This document shows positions 1 through 7,411 of a stretch of DNA of 64,000 bases, piece after piece. The position numbers and the translations under genes were made by a program. The notes beneath the pieces were generated by a model. That model searched no databases and was not told the DNA's origin. It saw nothing but the letters and a program-made list of their open reading frames with translations. Source of the stretch: JAXLWB01 sp046328715. GTDB lineage: Bacteria > Chloroflexota > Anaerolineae > Caldilineales > Caldilineaceae. Location of the stretch: NCBI GenBank assembly GCA_046328715.1, contig JAXLWB010000026.1, positions 73,510-137,509 on the forward strand, in the 5' to 3' direction. The stretch's first letter is position 1. The number at the start of each line of letters is the position of its first letter.

Positions 1-366
1 GCCGTAGAAGGTACCATTGTTGAGATCGTAGGTGAGCAGTTCAAAATTGCCGATCGGCTCCACGCTGGGCGGACGTTCGATAAATTGGTAGCGGTTGATG
101 TAAAGCGTGGCTGTAATCGCAATCAGCAAGGGAGTGGCGATGATCAGATTGGCGCGCATGGGCAGATAGATCATGATCGCACCCAGTATCGTCCCGATCG
201 CCGCTAGAATCCCGATTGTAGCCAAGGCAGGAAGGATGGCTTCCAGTCGGTTCGAATTGATGCCAAACAGCCATAAAATCGGATCGACCCAGAAGTAAGC
301 CATACCCAGCCCCACTAGCAAACCGAGCAAGGCACCCAATAGTCTCCACCCCACTTTGATCAACAT
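1..366 (-). CDS. Membrane protein, 3' end outside the window
   Basis: The frame is open from the ATG at 364-366 to the left edge (122 codons), so this is the N-terminal part of a longer protein. It begins MLIKVGWRLLGALLGLLVGL. Three hydrophobic stretches are visible, at roughly residues 5-28, 44-68 and 73-90; then comes a polar segment rich in Glu, Pro and Asn. No family is recognised. Opening with several helices followed by a soluble domain would suit a PIN/TRAM-type or other membrane-anchored protein, but too little is present to decide. It lies downstream of, and on the same strand as, the membrane protein at 504-1133, with a small palindrome between them. The minus-strand frame is clean and its hydrophobic pattern is convincing. 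Confidence 0.6.
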   Translation of the reverse strand, partial: MLIKVGWRLLGALLGLLVGLGMAYFWVDPILWLFGINSNRLEAILPALATIGILAAIGTILGAIMIYLPMRANLIIATPLLIAITATLYINRYQFIERPPSVEPIGNFELLTYDLNNGTFYG

Positions 367-414
367 CGATTTGTACTCCTATGGTTAAGACTTATGTAAG
401 ATGGTGACATTGTA

Positions 415-435
415 GAACAAGAAGTATTCTTGTTC
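415..435. repeat. Small palindrome GAACAAGAA-gta-TTCTTGTTC
   Basis: Perfect 9-bp arms with a 3-nt loop lie between two minus-strand genes. A close relative (AGAACAAGA and TCTTGTTCT with a 5-nt loop) is at 16832-16854, also just after a gene. A further partial copy of the word (ACAAGAAAATATCTTGT) is at 457-473. It could be a weak terminator or a protein-binding site; no T-tract follows on the minus strand. Confidence 0.5.
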
Positions 436-503
436 GTTTTCCTGAGTCCACAGCACACAAGAAAATATCTTGTACTACAGCGTCTTATGTAATCCTGATT
501 GTC

Positions 504-1133
504 TCATGTTGAGAATTTCTTGCGCAGTGCATTGGCGCTTTGGATCGGCTCGCCGATATCGGAGATAGTTTTCAAGAGTGCGAATGGCACAATGAACCAT
601 GCCTCACTGATTGTTGCCAACCAAAATCCACAAAATACAGCCAGAAAGATCAGCGCAACTCGCCCCATCGTGCCTTCCAGCACCTTTTCTGCTTCCTGCA
701 ACGTAATCACAGGACGGAAGACAAGGTGACTGATAAAGCCAAGCAGTAGAAATGCAGCCGAATAAAGGACGCCGTTGCGGATGGCTTCGAGATCGAATGG
801 CAACTTCAAAACCAGGAATAAAAAGCAACAGAGAAAAAAGGCAGCGAAGGCTGAAAAACCGCCAGCAAATATCCAATATCCCTCCAACATCCGGCGACGG
901 GTTTGGATCCGGTTTGTCGCTGTCCCATTGGGGAAGAACGCGCTCTCCTCCTTAGTGGTTAATCTGACCATCAGGGCTGTGACCGGAATTGCCAGCAAGG
1001 TGTTGATCATATAGAGCATCATGGCCGTTTCAAAGTGCCAATTCGACCAGAGCAAACCAAACACAGGCACGCTGTTGATGCCAACTGCGGCAGCGACTGA
1101 ACTGAAAAAGTGAAAAATTGATTTGATATGCAT
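504..1133 (-). CDS. Multi-pass membrane protein, DUF6498-like
   Basis: A 209-residue hydrophobic protein with about five or six predicted membrane segments (roughly residues 8-28, 36-57, 88-112, 120-138, 155-175 and 178-190). The N-terminal part, with an F-G-L-L-W-S-N-W-H-F run followed by a membrane segment, resembles the DUF6498 family, small bacterial membrane proteins of unknown function; this is recognition by eye. A charged loop around residues 60-85 separates two helices. The ATG is at 1131-1133 and no strong Shine-Dalgarno sequence precedes it. It is divergent from the hydrolase gene at 1382, so the 250 bp between them hold both promoters. Function is unknown. Confidence 0.65.
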   Translation of the reverse strand: MHIKSIFHFFSSVAAAVGINSVPVFGLLWSNWHFETAMMLYMINTLLAIPVTALMVRLTTKEESAFFPNGTATNRIQTRRRMLEGYWIFAGGFSAFAAFFLCCFLFLVLKLPFDLEAIRNGVLYSAAFLLLGFISHLVFRPVITLQEAEKVLEGTMGRVALIFLAVFCGFWLATISEAWFIVPFALLKTISDIGEPIQSANALRKKFST

Positions 1134-1299
1134 AAAAAGTTCAATTTGAGAGACGTTTGCCCGCCAAGTCTACAAAACGTTATTTCGTCAACATCTGGCG
1201 AAAATATCTTGCTAGTGATAGCATAGGACAAAGATCATGAGTCGTCACGGATCGAAAGAAGTAGTTAGCAAGAGTAAAATAGGTATCTGTCAAGTTTGA

Positions 1300-1328
1300 T
1301 TGACTATTTCAATCCGCTCCAGTATGAT
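1300..1328 (+). promoter_or_regulatory. Sigma-70-type promoter for the hydrolase gene
   Basis: TTGACT at 1300-1305, a 17-bp spacer, and TATGAT at 1323-1328. Transcription would start near 1335, about 47 nt before the ATG at 1382. The -10 box overlaps the upstream in-frame candidate start at 1328, which argues for the ATG at 1382. Confidence 0.6.
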
Positions 1329-1381
1329 TGAGCCACCAATTCCAACGCACTTGTCAATGCACTGCCACAGGAGACACTCCA

Positions 1382-2212
1382 ATGAAAGCTTACAACCGCG
1401 CGCTTCTACGATTGCTTCTACTCACATCTCTACTATTGGCCGCCTGCCAGCCGATCCAACGTCCGGCGGAAGCGTCTGAAGCGGTCGGGCAGATGGCGGA
1501 GATTAACGGCGTTCAGATCTACTACGAGGTGCACGGCAGTGGGCCAGCTTTGATTCTGCTGCATGGTGGTCTCGGCAATGCGGGATACTGGTACAATCAG
1601 ATTCCAGTCTTCGCCAAGAATTACACTGTAGTGGCAATGGACAGCCGAGGGCATGGTCGTTCAACCTTTGATGACGTCCAGATCAGCTATTCGGTGATGG
1701 CAGCCGATGTATTGGCACTGATGGACCTCCTGAAAATAGAAAAGGCCGACCTCGTGGGCTGGAGCGATGGTGGGATTATCGGCATTGACTTGGCGATCCA
1801 TCACCCGGAGCGACTGAACCGAGTGGTAGCCTATGGTGCCAACTACAACCCTTCGGGGGTGAATCCTGACATTGGAACCAATGAGCGCTTCAATGCCTAT
1901 ATTGAACAGGCGGCTGGTGACTATCAAAAATTAGCCGCCGACCCCAGCAAGTGGGATGCCTTCCTCGCCAATATCAGCAATATGTGGGCCACCGAGCCAA
2001 ACTACACGCCAGAACAACTAGGAGCCATTACCACGCCGATCCTAGTGCTGGATGGCAAAGAAGAAGAAGCAATCCTGACCGAACATGCCATCGAAATGCA
2101 GGGTTTGATTCCCGGTTCAGAACTGCACTTGATCCCAGGCACCGGTCACTTTGCGATGTGGGAGAAGCCGGAAGAATTTAACCAAATCATCCTGGGCTAT
2201 TTGGCGAAGTGA
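1382..2212 (+). CDS. Alpha/beta-hydrolase lipoprotein
   Basis: A 276-residue alpha/beta-hydrolase. The N-terminus is a lipoprotein signal: hydrophobic stretch then LLLAAC, with Cys at about residue 21, so the enzyme is probably anchored on the outer face of the membrane. The fold motifs follow: HGGLG (oxyanion region), the nucleophile elbow GWSDGG (Ser), a late acid in LVLDGKEE, and the His in GTGHFAMW near the C-terminus, giving a complete Ser-Asp-His triad. The substrate cannot be read from sequence; relatives are esterases, peptidases and haloperoxidase-like enzymes. The start at 1382 is chosen over an in-frame start at 1328 because AGGAG (1369-1373) lies 8 nt upstream, the signal peptide begins there, and the promoter -10 box lies at 1323-1328. 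It appears to be transcribed alone. Confidence 0.88.
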   Translation: MKAYNRALLRLLLLTSLLLAACQPIQRPAEASEAVGQMAEINGVQIYYEVHGSGPALILLHGGLGNAGYWYNQIPVFAKNYTVVAMDSRGHGRSTFDDVQISYSVMAADVLALMDLLKIEKADLVGWSDGGIIGIDLAIHHPERLNRVVAYGANYNPSGVNPDIGTNERFNAYIEQAAGDYQKLAADPSKWDAFLANISNMWATEPNYTPEQLGAITTPILVLDGKEEEAILTEHAIEMQGLIPGSELHLIPGTGHFAMWEKPEEFNQIILGYLAK

Positions 2213-2250
2213 GTACATTGTCAGTTAGATCTTTCAGCATGAAGGGTATC

Positions 2251-2347
2251 CTGTCATTTCGACGGTAGGGAGAAATCTTTTGGTTATATAGCCGTGAAGA
2301 TTTCTCCTCGCAACAGCCTGGGAGCCCTTGGGGCATCGAAATGACAG
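2251..2347. repeat. Intergenic palindrome CTGTCATTTCGA...TCGAAATGACAG
   Basis: A 12-bp terminal inverted repeat encloses an inner inverted pair (AGAAATCTTTT and AAGATTTCT). It belongs to the same general class as the TGTCATTCTGAGCGAAG elements at 37.3-37.5 kb. It follows the hydrolase gene and may also end its transcript. Confidence 0.65.
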
Positions 2348-2401
2348 TGGCCCCATTACCGAAAACTTATAGACAAAGCAAAGCAAAGATGGATCATTGT
2401 T

Positions 2402-2470
2402 GGGGGCATCCGCTTGCCGGTGCCCTGCTTGCATCAGCGAATGGGCAACCGCAAGGGTGTGCCCCTACGC
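2402..2470. repeat. GGGCAACCGCAAGGGTGTGCCC-type inverted pair
   Basis: A unit at about 2443-2469 (GGGCAACCGCAAGGGTGTGC continuing CCCTACG) is preceded at about 2402-2424 by a degenerate copy in the opposite orientation. From memory, this type of word is a widespread intergenic repeat in Chloroflexota and cyanobacteria. The rest of the 2213-2563 gap holds no recognisable gene. Confidence 0.5.
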
Positions 2471-2563
2471 ATTGTGATCATGCAATGTCTATTTGCTTTG
2501 TCTATTAGTTGACAATTCAGTGTGTGATGGGTAGCGTGTTAATCCGCAATCAGGAGTACTTCC

Positions 2564-3352
2564 ATGTCGTTTCAAGGCAAAACCGCCTGGATTACTGGTG
2601 CATCGTCAGGCATTGGCGAGGCGCTGGCCTATGCATTGAGTCAGCAGGGGGCGCGCCTGATCTTATCGGCGCGGCGAGTGGAAGAGTTGGAACGGGTGAG
2701 GGCACAGTGTGCTAACCCGACTGTCCATCTCGTGTTGCCACTTGACCTGGCCCACTTCGACGCCAAGGCATTGACCCAACAAGTGCTAGCGGAGATGGGG
2801 CAGGTGGATATCCTTGTCAACTCCGGCGGCATCAGTCAGCGGGCATTGGCGGTGGAAGCCGACGTCACAATTGACCGCCGCATTATGGAGATCAACTACT
2901 TCGGCACCGTAGCCCTGACCAAAGCGGTGCTGCCATCGATGATCGCGCGCAAAAGCGGCCACATTGTGACCATCAGCAGCCTATCGGGTAAGATCAGCAC
3001 GCCGCGCCGTTCAGCCTACGCCGCATCCAAACATGCGCTGCATGGCTTTTTTGACTCACTGCGATCCGAAGTCTATGCCGATGGCATCAGCGTTACCTTG
3101 ATCTGTCCCGGCTACGTCAAAACCAACTTGTCGCTCTATGCCGTCAACGCCGATGGCAGTGCCCACGGCCAAATGGACCCAACCCAAGCCAAGGGCATGG
3201 CACCGGAAAAATTGGCCGTTCGCATTCTACAGGCCATCGAACGTGGCGAAGATGAGGTAATTGTCGGCGGGAAGGAAGTACTGGCAGTCTATTTGAAACG
3301 TTTCTTCCCTGGGTTGTATGCAACCTTTATCCGCAGCAGGCGAATCACCTAA
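2564..3352 (+). CDS. Short-chain dehydrogenase/reductase (SDR)
   Basis: A 262-residue classical SDR oxidoreductase using NAD(P). The cofactor motif TGASSGIGEAL is at residues 11-21, followed by the structural NSGG (usually NNAG), and the catalytic Ser and Tyr-x-x-x-Lys in SSLSGKISTPRRSAYAASK at about residues 142-160. ICPGYVKTNLS matches the conserved Pro-Gly turn after the active site. The overall pattern (one long C-terminal helix, RVEELERV after the second strand) resembles the DHRS7-like branch; the substrate is unknown. The start is supported by AGGAG at 2552-2556, 7 nt before the ATG. The family's usual length is about 250-270, so the protein is complete. It is not close enough to either neighbour to form an operon. 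Confidence 0.9.
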   Translation: MSFQGKTAWITGASSGIGEALAYALSQQGARLILSARRVEELERVRAQCANPTVHLVLPLDLAHFDAKALTQQVLAEMGQVDILVNSGGISQRALAVEADVTIDRRIMEINYFGTVALTKAVLPSMIARKSGHIVTISSLSGKISTPRRSAYAASKHALHGFFDSLRSEVYADGISVTLICPGYVKTNLSLYAVNADGSAHGQMDPTQAKGMAPEKLAVRILQAIERGEDEVIVGGKEVLAVYLKRFFPGLYATFIRSRRIT

Positions 3353-3450
3353 TGCTGCTTTAACAAGATGTTTGTCAATCATCTTCCGGGAAGTAGCAAA
3401 ATATCTGAGTTCTCCTCACCTTACATGGTATACCAATCCATAAATGCAAG

Positions 3451-3478
3451 TTGACAACACAAATAATGATGGTATACT
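3451..3478 (+). promoter_or_regulatory. Sigma-70-type promoter for the sugar ABC operon
   Basis: TTGACA at 3451-3456, a 16-bp spacer, and TATACT at 3473-3478: almost consensus. The first gene starts at 3724, so the leader would be about 240 nt. I see no riboswitch or clear operator in it. A 62-codon open frame across this region is probably not a gene. Confidence 0.6.
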
Positions 3479-3723
3479 GCCTTTCATAAGAAAGTTGGTT
3501 GTTCTTGCAAAGTTGCTCCCTGAATCAATTCGCACTTATTGTAAACTGCACTCCCTAAGCATTGGAGTTTCAATCGTGAGTGGTGGGGAGCGAATTTCCC
3601 TTTTATTACAACTACAAAAGCAGCTTTACTGATATCTAGACACAGTAAGTCAGTTCAAATATAGGCTTATTTTGCTGTTGCAGTATTGAGATTGAGTCGC
3701 TTTCACTAAAGAGAGGTGATGTG

Positions 3724-4659
3724 ATGACTGCTAGATCCGCTACAGTGAGACAGGGAATGAGTCTGCGCGCTCGCGAAGCCCTGGCAGGGTACCTCTTTCT
3801 TACCCCCTGGCTGATTGGTTTGCTCTGCTTTGTCTTGATTCCGATGTTGGCCTCGGCGTATTTTAGCTTTACAAGCTATGATGTCGTGAATACCCCAAAA
3901 TTTGTCGGTCTGAGAAACTTTCGCGAGATCTTTACCAAAGATCGCCTCTTCTGGCCCTCGATGTTGCTGACCTTTCGCTACGCCATCATCGTCGTACCAC
4001 TGTCCTTGGTCGGCTCGCTGTTGGCGGCGATGTTGCTCAATCAGGCATTGAAAGGCACTGTTTTCTTTCGTACACTCTTCTTTATGCCTCATCTCACCCC
4101 CATTGCAGCTTCGGCCGTGCTGTGGGCTTGGTTGTTTAACCCAGATGTCGGCCCGATCAATTACTTTATCCGCAACAATCTGGGTATCGAAAACGCGCCG
4201 GGTTGGTTTCGCGACCCGCAATGGGCAATGACGGGGTTAATTATCATGGCAATGTGGGGGGCAATTGGCGGCAACACGATGCTGATCTTTCTGGCCGGTT
4301 TGCAGGGGATTCCACAGGAGTTATACGAAGCGGCGGCGATTGATGGTGCAGGACCGTGGGCAAAATTTCGGAGTGTGACGATTCCGTTGCTCACACCAAC
4401 GATCTTCTTTAATCTGGTTTTGGGTATCATCGGCGCGCTGCGAGTCTTTACGGCTGCCTTCGTGGCGACCCAAGGCGGACCTGTCTATGCCACCCATTTC
4501 TATGCGCTCTACATCTACGAAAAGGCCTTTCGCTATTTCGAGATGGGCTATGCCTCGGCGCTGGCTTGGATCTTCTTTTTCATCATGTTTGTCTTTACCT
4601 TTATCCAGTTTCGGTCTTCGCGAAGTTGGGTTTACTATGCCGGGGAGGGGAATGGCTGA
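3724..4659 (+). CDS. Sugar ABC transporter permease, MalF/UgpA type
   Basis: A 311-residue inner-membrane permease with six hydrophobic segments, the first being YLFLTPWLIGLLCFVLIP at about residue 20. The EAA loop that contacts the ATPase is present as EAAAIDGAGPWAKF at about residues 200-213, followed by the usual IPLLTP. This is the first permease of a CUT1-type carbohydrate importer. The ATG at 3724 is preferred to the GTG at 3721 because GAGAGGTGAT (3711-3720) lies just upstream. The gene overlaps the next permease by one base (TGATG), so the two are translationally coupled. No ATPase gene is present in the operon; CUT1 systems often share an MsmK-like ATPase encoded elsewhere. The sugar is not predictable from sequence alone. 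Confidence 0.93.
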   Translation: MTARSATVRQGMSLRAREALAGYLFLTPWLIGLLCFVLIPMLASAYFSFTSYDVVNTPKFVGLRNFREIFTKDRLFWPSMLLTFRYAIIVVPLSLVGSLLAAMLLNQALKGTVFFRTLFFMPHLTPIAASAVLWAWLFNPDVGPINYFIRNNLGIENAPGWFRDPQWAMTGLIIMAMWGAIGGNTMLIFLAGLQGIPQELYEAAAIDGAGPWAKFRSVTIPLLTPTIFFNLVLGIIGALRVFTAAFVATQGGPVYATHFYALYIYEKAFRYFEMGYASALAWIFFFIMFVFTFIQFRSSRSWVYYAGEGNG

Positions 4660-5576
4660 TGGCACAAGAAGCAATGGCACGCTCTACGACGCCTACGCTG
4701 CGCAATGCAGCTTATGTGTCAGCAGCGAAGCGTCAACGACTCCTAAGTCAGATCCTGCTCTACACTGTGGCGATCCTTGCTTCGCTGCTCTTTATGTTGC
4801 CCTTCGCCTGGACGCTCTTCTCGTCGCTTAAGACGCCGAGCGAACTCTATCTGTTTCCCCCACGTTGGTTTCCCGCTACCCCACATTTTGATAACTACGC
4901 CGAAGTTTTCGAGGTGGCGCCCTTTGCACGCTGGCTTTGGAATTCAGTCTTTGTCGCTGTCCTGACAACCTTTGGGGCTGTTTTTTCGGCAGCCTTGACA
5001 GGCTATTCGTTTGCGCGTTTTCGTTATCCTGGACGCGATCTGCTCTTCATTTTGACGCTCAGCACCTTGATGTTGCCAGCCGAGGTGACACTGATTCCGC
5101 TCTACTTGCTTTTCAACAAGATCAAGTGGCTGGATACCTACTTGCCTTTAATCGTCCCGGCTTATTTCGGCGGCGGAGCCTTTCTGATCTTTATGATGCG
5201 CCAGTTTTTTATGACCATCCCTATGGATCTCGACGAGGCAGCGCGCATGGATGGGGCCAGTTATCTGCGCATCTTCACGCAAATTTTGTTACCCCTTTCG
5301 GGGCCAGTTCTGGCGACTGCTGCCATCATTACCTTTATCGGGGATTGGAATGCTTTTCTCTTTCCCTATATCATTTTGAATGACAAACTTAAGTTTACGA
5401 TTGGCATCGGCATCAAATATTTCCAAACGATTGCGGCCAATATCGATTCAATGGAGCCACGCGAAAATCTGTTAATGGCGGCCAGCATCATGATGACTGC
5501 GCCGATCCTTTTCTTATTTTTCGCTGCGCAGCGCTACTTTGTACGCGGGATTGTCATGTCGGGAATTAAGGGGTAG
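4659..5576 (+). CDS. Sugar ABC transporter permease, MalG/UgpE type
   Basis: A 305-residue permease, partner of the preceding one. Six membrane segments are visible, beginning LLYTVAILASLLFMLPFAWT near residue 32. The MalG-type signature FKTPSELY-like segment appears as SLKTPSELYLFPP, and the EAA loop is DEAARMDGASYLRIF followed by LPLSGP. The chosen ATG overlaps the stop codon of the first permease (TGATG) and has GGGGAGGGG 9-19 nt upstream; starting further upstream would add 31 residues that are simply another frame of the first permease. The last residues before the stop (RGIVMSGIKG) are typical of MalG-type proteins. With its neighbours it forms the membrane channel of a CUT1 importer. 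Confidence 0.93.
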   Translation: MAQEAMARSTTPTLRNAAYVSAAKRQRLLSQILLYTVAILASLLFMLPFAWTLFSSLKTPSELYLFPPRWFPATPHFDNYAEVFEVAPFARWLWNSVFVAVLTTFGAVFSAALTGYSFARFRYPGRDLLFILTLSTLMLPAEVTLIPLYLLFNKIKWLDTYLPLIVPAYFGGGAFLIFMMRQFFMTIPMDLDEAARMDGASYLRIFTQILLPLSGPVLATAAIITFIGDWNAFLFPYIILNDKLKFTIGIGIKYFQTIAANIDSMEPRENLLMAASIMMTAPILFLFFAAQRYFVRGIVMSGIKG

Positions 5577-5581
5577 AAGGT

Positions 5582-5681
5582 TGTGATGCGTGATGCGTGA
5601 ATGGCGGACTGTTTTGATCCTTCATTCGCCAAGCGTAGGATAGAGAACTACTTTTTCACGCATCACGTTTCACGCATCACC
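5582..5681. repeat. GTGATGCGTGATGCGTG palindrome
   Basis: The left arm repeats GTGATGC(GT) and the right arm holds TCACGCATCACGTTTCACGC followed by ATCAC. It sits between the second permease and the MITE-like element. It belongs to the word-repeat palindromes seen elsewhere in the window. Confidence 0.6.
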
Positions 5682-5713
5682 TACCCCTTCATTGCATATA
5701 TCGTTTTACAAAT

Positions 5714-5867
5714 GTAACTACTAAGCCACCCCTCCCTAACCCTCCCCAAAACAGGGAGGGGACTGTCACAAGCAGGATTTGGATTGGTGGACAGCATGAA
5801 AAACTGAATCTGTCCCCTCCCTAACCCTCCCCAGTTTGGGGAGGGTTAGGGAGGGGTCGGTAGTTAC
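5714..5867. mobile_element. MITE-like element, copy 1 (154 bp)
   Basis: The ends are GTAACTAC and GTAGTTAC, a perfect 8-bp terminal inverted repeat that continues inward as a C-rich/G-rich inverted pair (CCTCCCTAACCCTCCCC and GGGGAGGGTTAGGGAGG). It is flanked on both sides by TTACAAAT (5706-5713 and 5868-5875), a perfect 8-bp direct repeat as left by transposition. A 155-bp relative is at 55706-55860. There is no coding capacity. It lies inside the sugar ABC operon, 35 bp before the binding-protein start. Confidence 0.75.
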
Positions 5868-5902
5868 TTACAAATTTCTATTTTCCAGAGGAGGAGTAAA
5901 CC

Positions 5903-7240
5903 ATGTTTGACCAGAAGTTAAGCCGTCGCCGCTTTCTGTTGGGTACCTCTGCTGTCACCGCAGGTGCCTTGTTAGCGGCTTGTGTGGCACCAACTGCACA
6001 ACCTGCTGCAGAGTCATCGAGTGGTGGTGGAGCCGCAGCACCCAGCTCTGAACCAGTCACCATTCTCTTTCATTCGCGTCTTGGCTCCCATGCCGATTGG
6101 CACAAGTCGCGCGTAGCCCTCTTTGAAGAGCAGAATCCAGGCATCAAGTTACAGATAGACGAACTGGATGCTGGCGAAATGATCGCCAAGATCTATGCCT
6201 TTGCTGCCGGTGGCAACCTGGGTGACATTGTTTGGACCTATCTGAACACGGTGACCGAACACATTGCTAAAAAAGTGGTCGCTCCCCATGATGATCTGGT
6301 CGCCTCGACTGGTTTTGATAAGTCAGTCTTCTGGCCTGCAATCATTCAGGCATTGACCGTGGATGGCAAACTCTACGGCATCCCCAACCACGGTCACTTT
6401 GGCACAGTGGTCTACTACTTCAATAAGACGCTTTATGAAGCCTCTGGTGCAGATCTGCCCAATCCCGATTGGACAACCGATGATCTGGTCGAAGGGGCCA
6501 AGAAAATCACCAAAGCACCCGAAACCTGGGGCTTCCGCTCACAACAAGGTTCGGAACACACGCCTTCCTATCTGCGCATGTTTGGCGGCGAGTTACTGAA
6601 CGAAGACGGCACCAAGTGTATGCTGGGCGAAGCGGGATCGATGGCTGCGCTGAAATGGCTCTATGATCTAAAGGCGACCCACAACGTCGATCCCTGCATC
6701 TGTGGCGATCAATTCCGCGAGAACTTTACCGCAGGCAAGGTCGGTGCCTTTAACACCACACCGGGTCTGGTTGCAGAATTTAGCAAAGTGACCGATTGGG
6801 CCTTTGAGTGGGATGTGACCGCTGCCCCCTTGGGGCCGGATGGCACACGCGGTTCACAGGTCTCGGGTGCCGGTTTCTGTATGACACCGCCGGCTGCGGA
6901 AAAACATCCCCAGGAGACGTTCAAGGTTCTGCAATTCTTCTCCACCAAGGAAGATGGGGTGGAGCATGTCTTTGGTGGCGCAGGCAGCCCTGGCCCGCGC
7001 GACGATGTGTGGGATGATCCCAAACTCAACGGCTTCAATCACATCTACGGCACCATCCGCAAGGCATATCCAGAAGGCCCGAAGGTTTGGCGCTTCCCGG
7101 CCAATGCCCGCACCAACGAATTCCACGATGTATTACTGAATAACCTGCAAGCCATTTGGACGGACCAAATCGAGTTTGAAGCAGGGGTTGAACAGACCTT
7201 GCAACTCTGCCAGGAAGTGTTGGACAAGGATCCGGCATAA
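5903..7240 (+). CDS. Sugar ABC transporter substrate-binding lipoprotein
   Basis: A 445-residue extracellular binding protein of solute-binding family 1. The N-terminus combines a twin-arginine motif (SRRRFLLG, residues 7-14) with a lipobox (LLAAC, Cys at about 27), so it is probably exported folded by Tat and then lipid-anchored. A Ser/Gly/Ala-rich linker follows, then the binding domain, with VTILFHSRLGSHADW and an FEEQNPGIKLQI stretch typical of family 1. AGAGGAGGAG lies upstream of the ATG. It is the third gene of the importer operon, separated from the permeases by about 325 bp of repeats including a MITE-like element; whether transcription continues through them is unclear. A good terminator follows. 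Confidence 0.92.
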   Translation: MFDQKLSRRRFLLGTSAVTAGALLAACVAPTAQPAAESSSGGGAAAPSSEPVTILFHSRLGSHADWHKSRVALFEEQNPGIKLQIDELDAGEMIAKIYAFAAGGNLGDIVWTYLNTVTEHIAKKVVAPHDDLVASTGFDKSVFWPAIIQALTVDGKLYGIPNHGHFGTVVYYFNKTLYEASGADLPNPDWTTDDLVEGAKKITKAPETWGFRSQQGSEHTPSYLRMFGGELLNEDGTKCMLGEAGSMAALKWLYDLKATHNVDPCICGDQFRENFTAGKVGAFNTTPGLVAEFSKVTDWAFEWDVTAAPLGPDGTRGSQVSGAGFCMTPPAAEKHPQETFKVLQFFSTKEDGVEHVFGGAGSPGPRDDVWDDPKLNGFNHIYGTIRKAYPEGPKVWRFPANARTNEFHDVLLNNLQAIWTDQIEFEAGVEQTLQLCQEVLDKDPA

Positions 7241-7258
7241 GCGGATTTGCGCATCAGA

Positions 7259-7293
7259 AGACCCGGAGCATGAGTTGCTCCGGGTCTTTTTTT
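7259..7293 (+). terminator. Rho-independent terminator after the binding protein
   Basis: A 12-bp perfect stem (AGACCCGGAGCA with TGCTCCGGGTCT), a 5-nt loop and a run of T residues. It ends the sugar ABC operon. Confidence 0.9.
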
Positions 7294-7411
7294 GAAATTT
7301 TGGTTGCTTTGTCGGTTGAAGAGACACCACCTCTATGACTTGACTTTTTTCTGCTCTTGCTAGATTCGTTGGATAATAAGCAAAATTTTATTGTTCAAAT
7401 GGGAATCTAAC

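Noticed and set aside
3444..3632. 62-codon frame in the leader of the sugar operon
   Set aside because: It overlaps a near-consensus promoter and has no ribosome site; the sequence has no recognisable pattern.
7340..7377. TTGACT and GATAAT before thrC as a promoter
   Set aside because: Spacing of 26 bp is too long; the alternative TAGATT box has a 15-bp spacer and a poor match.
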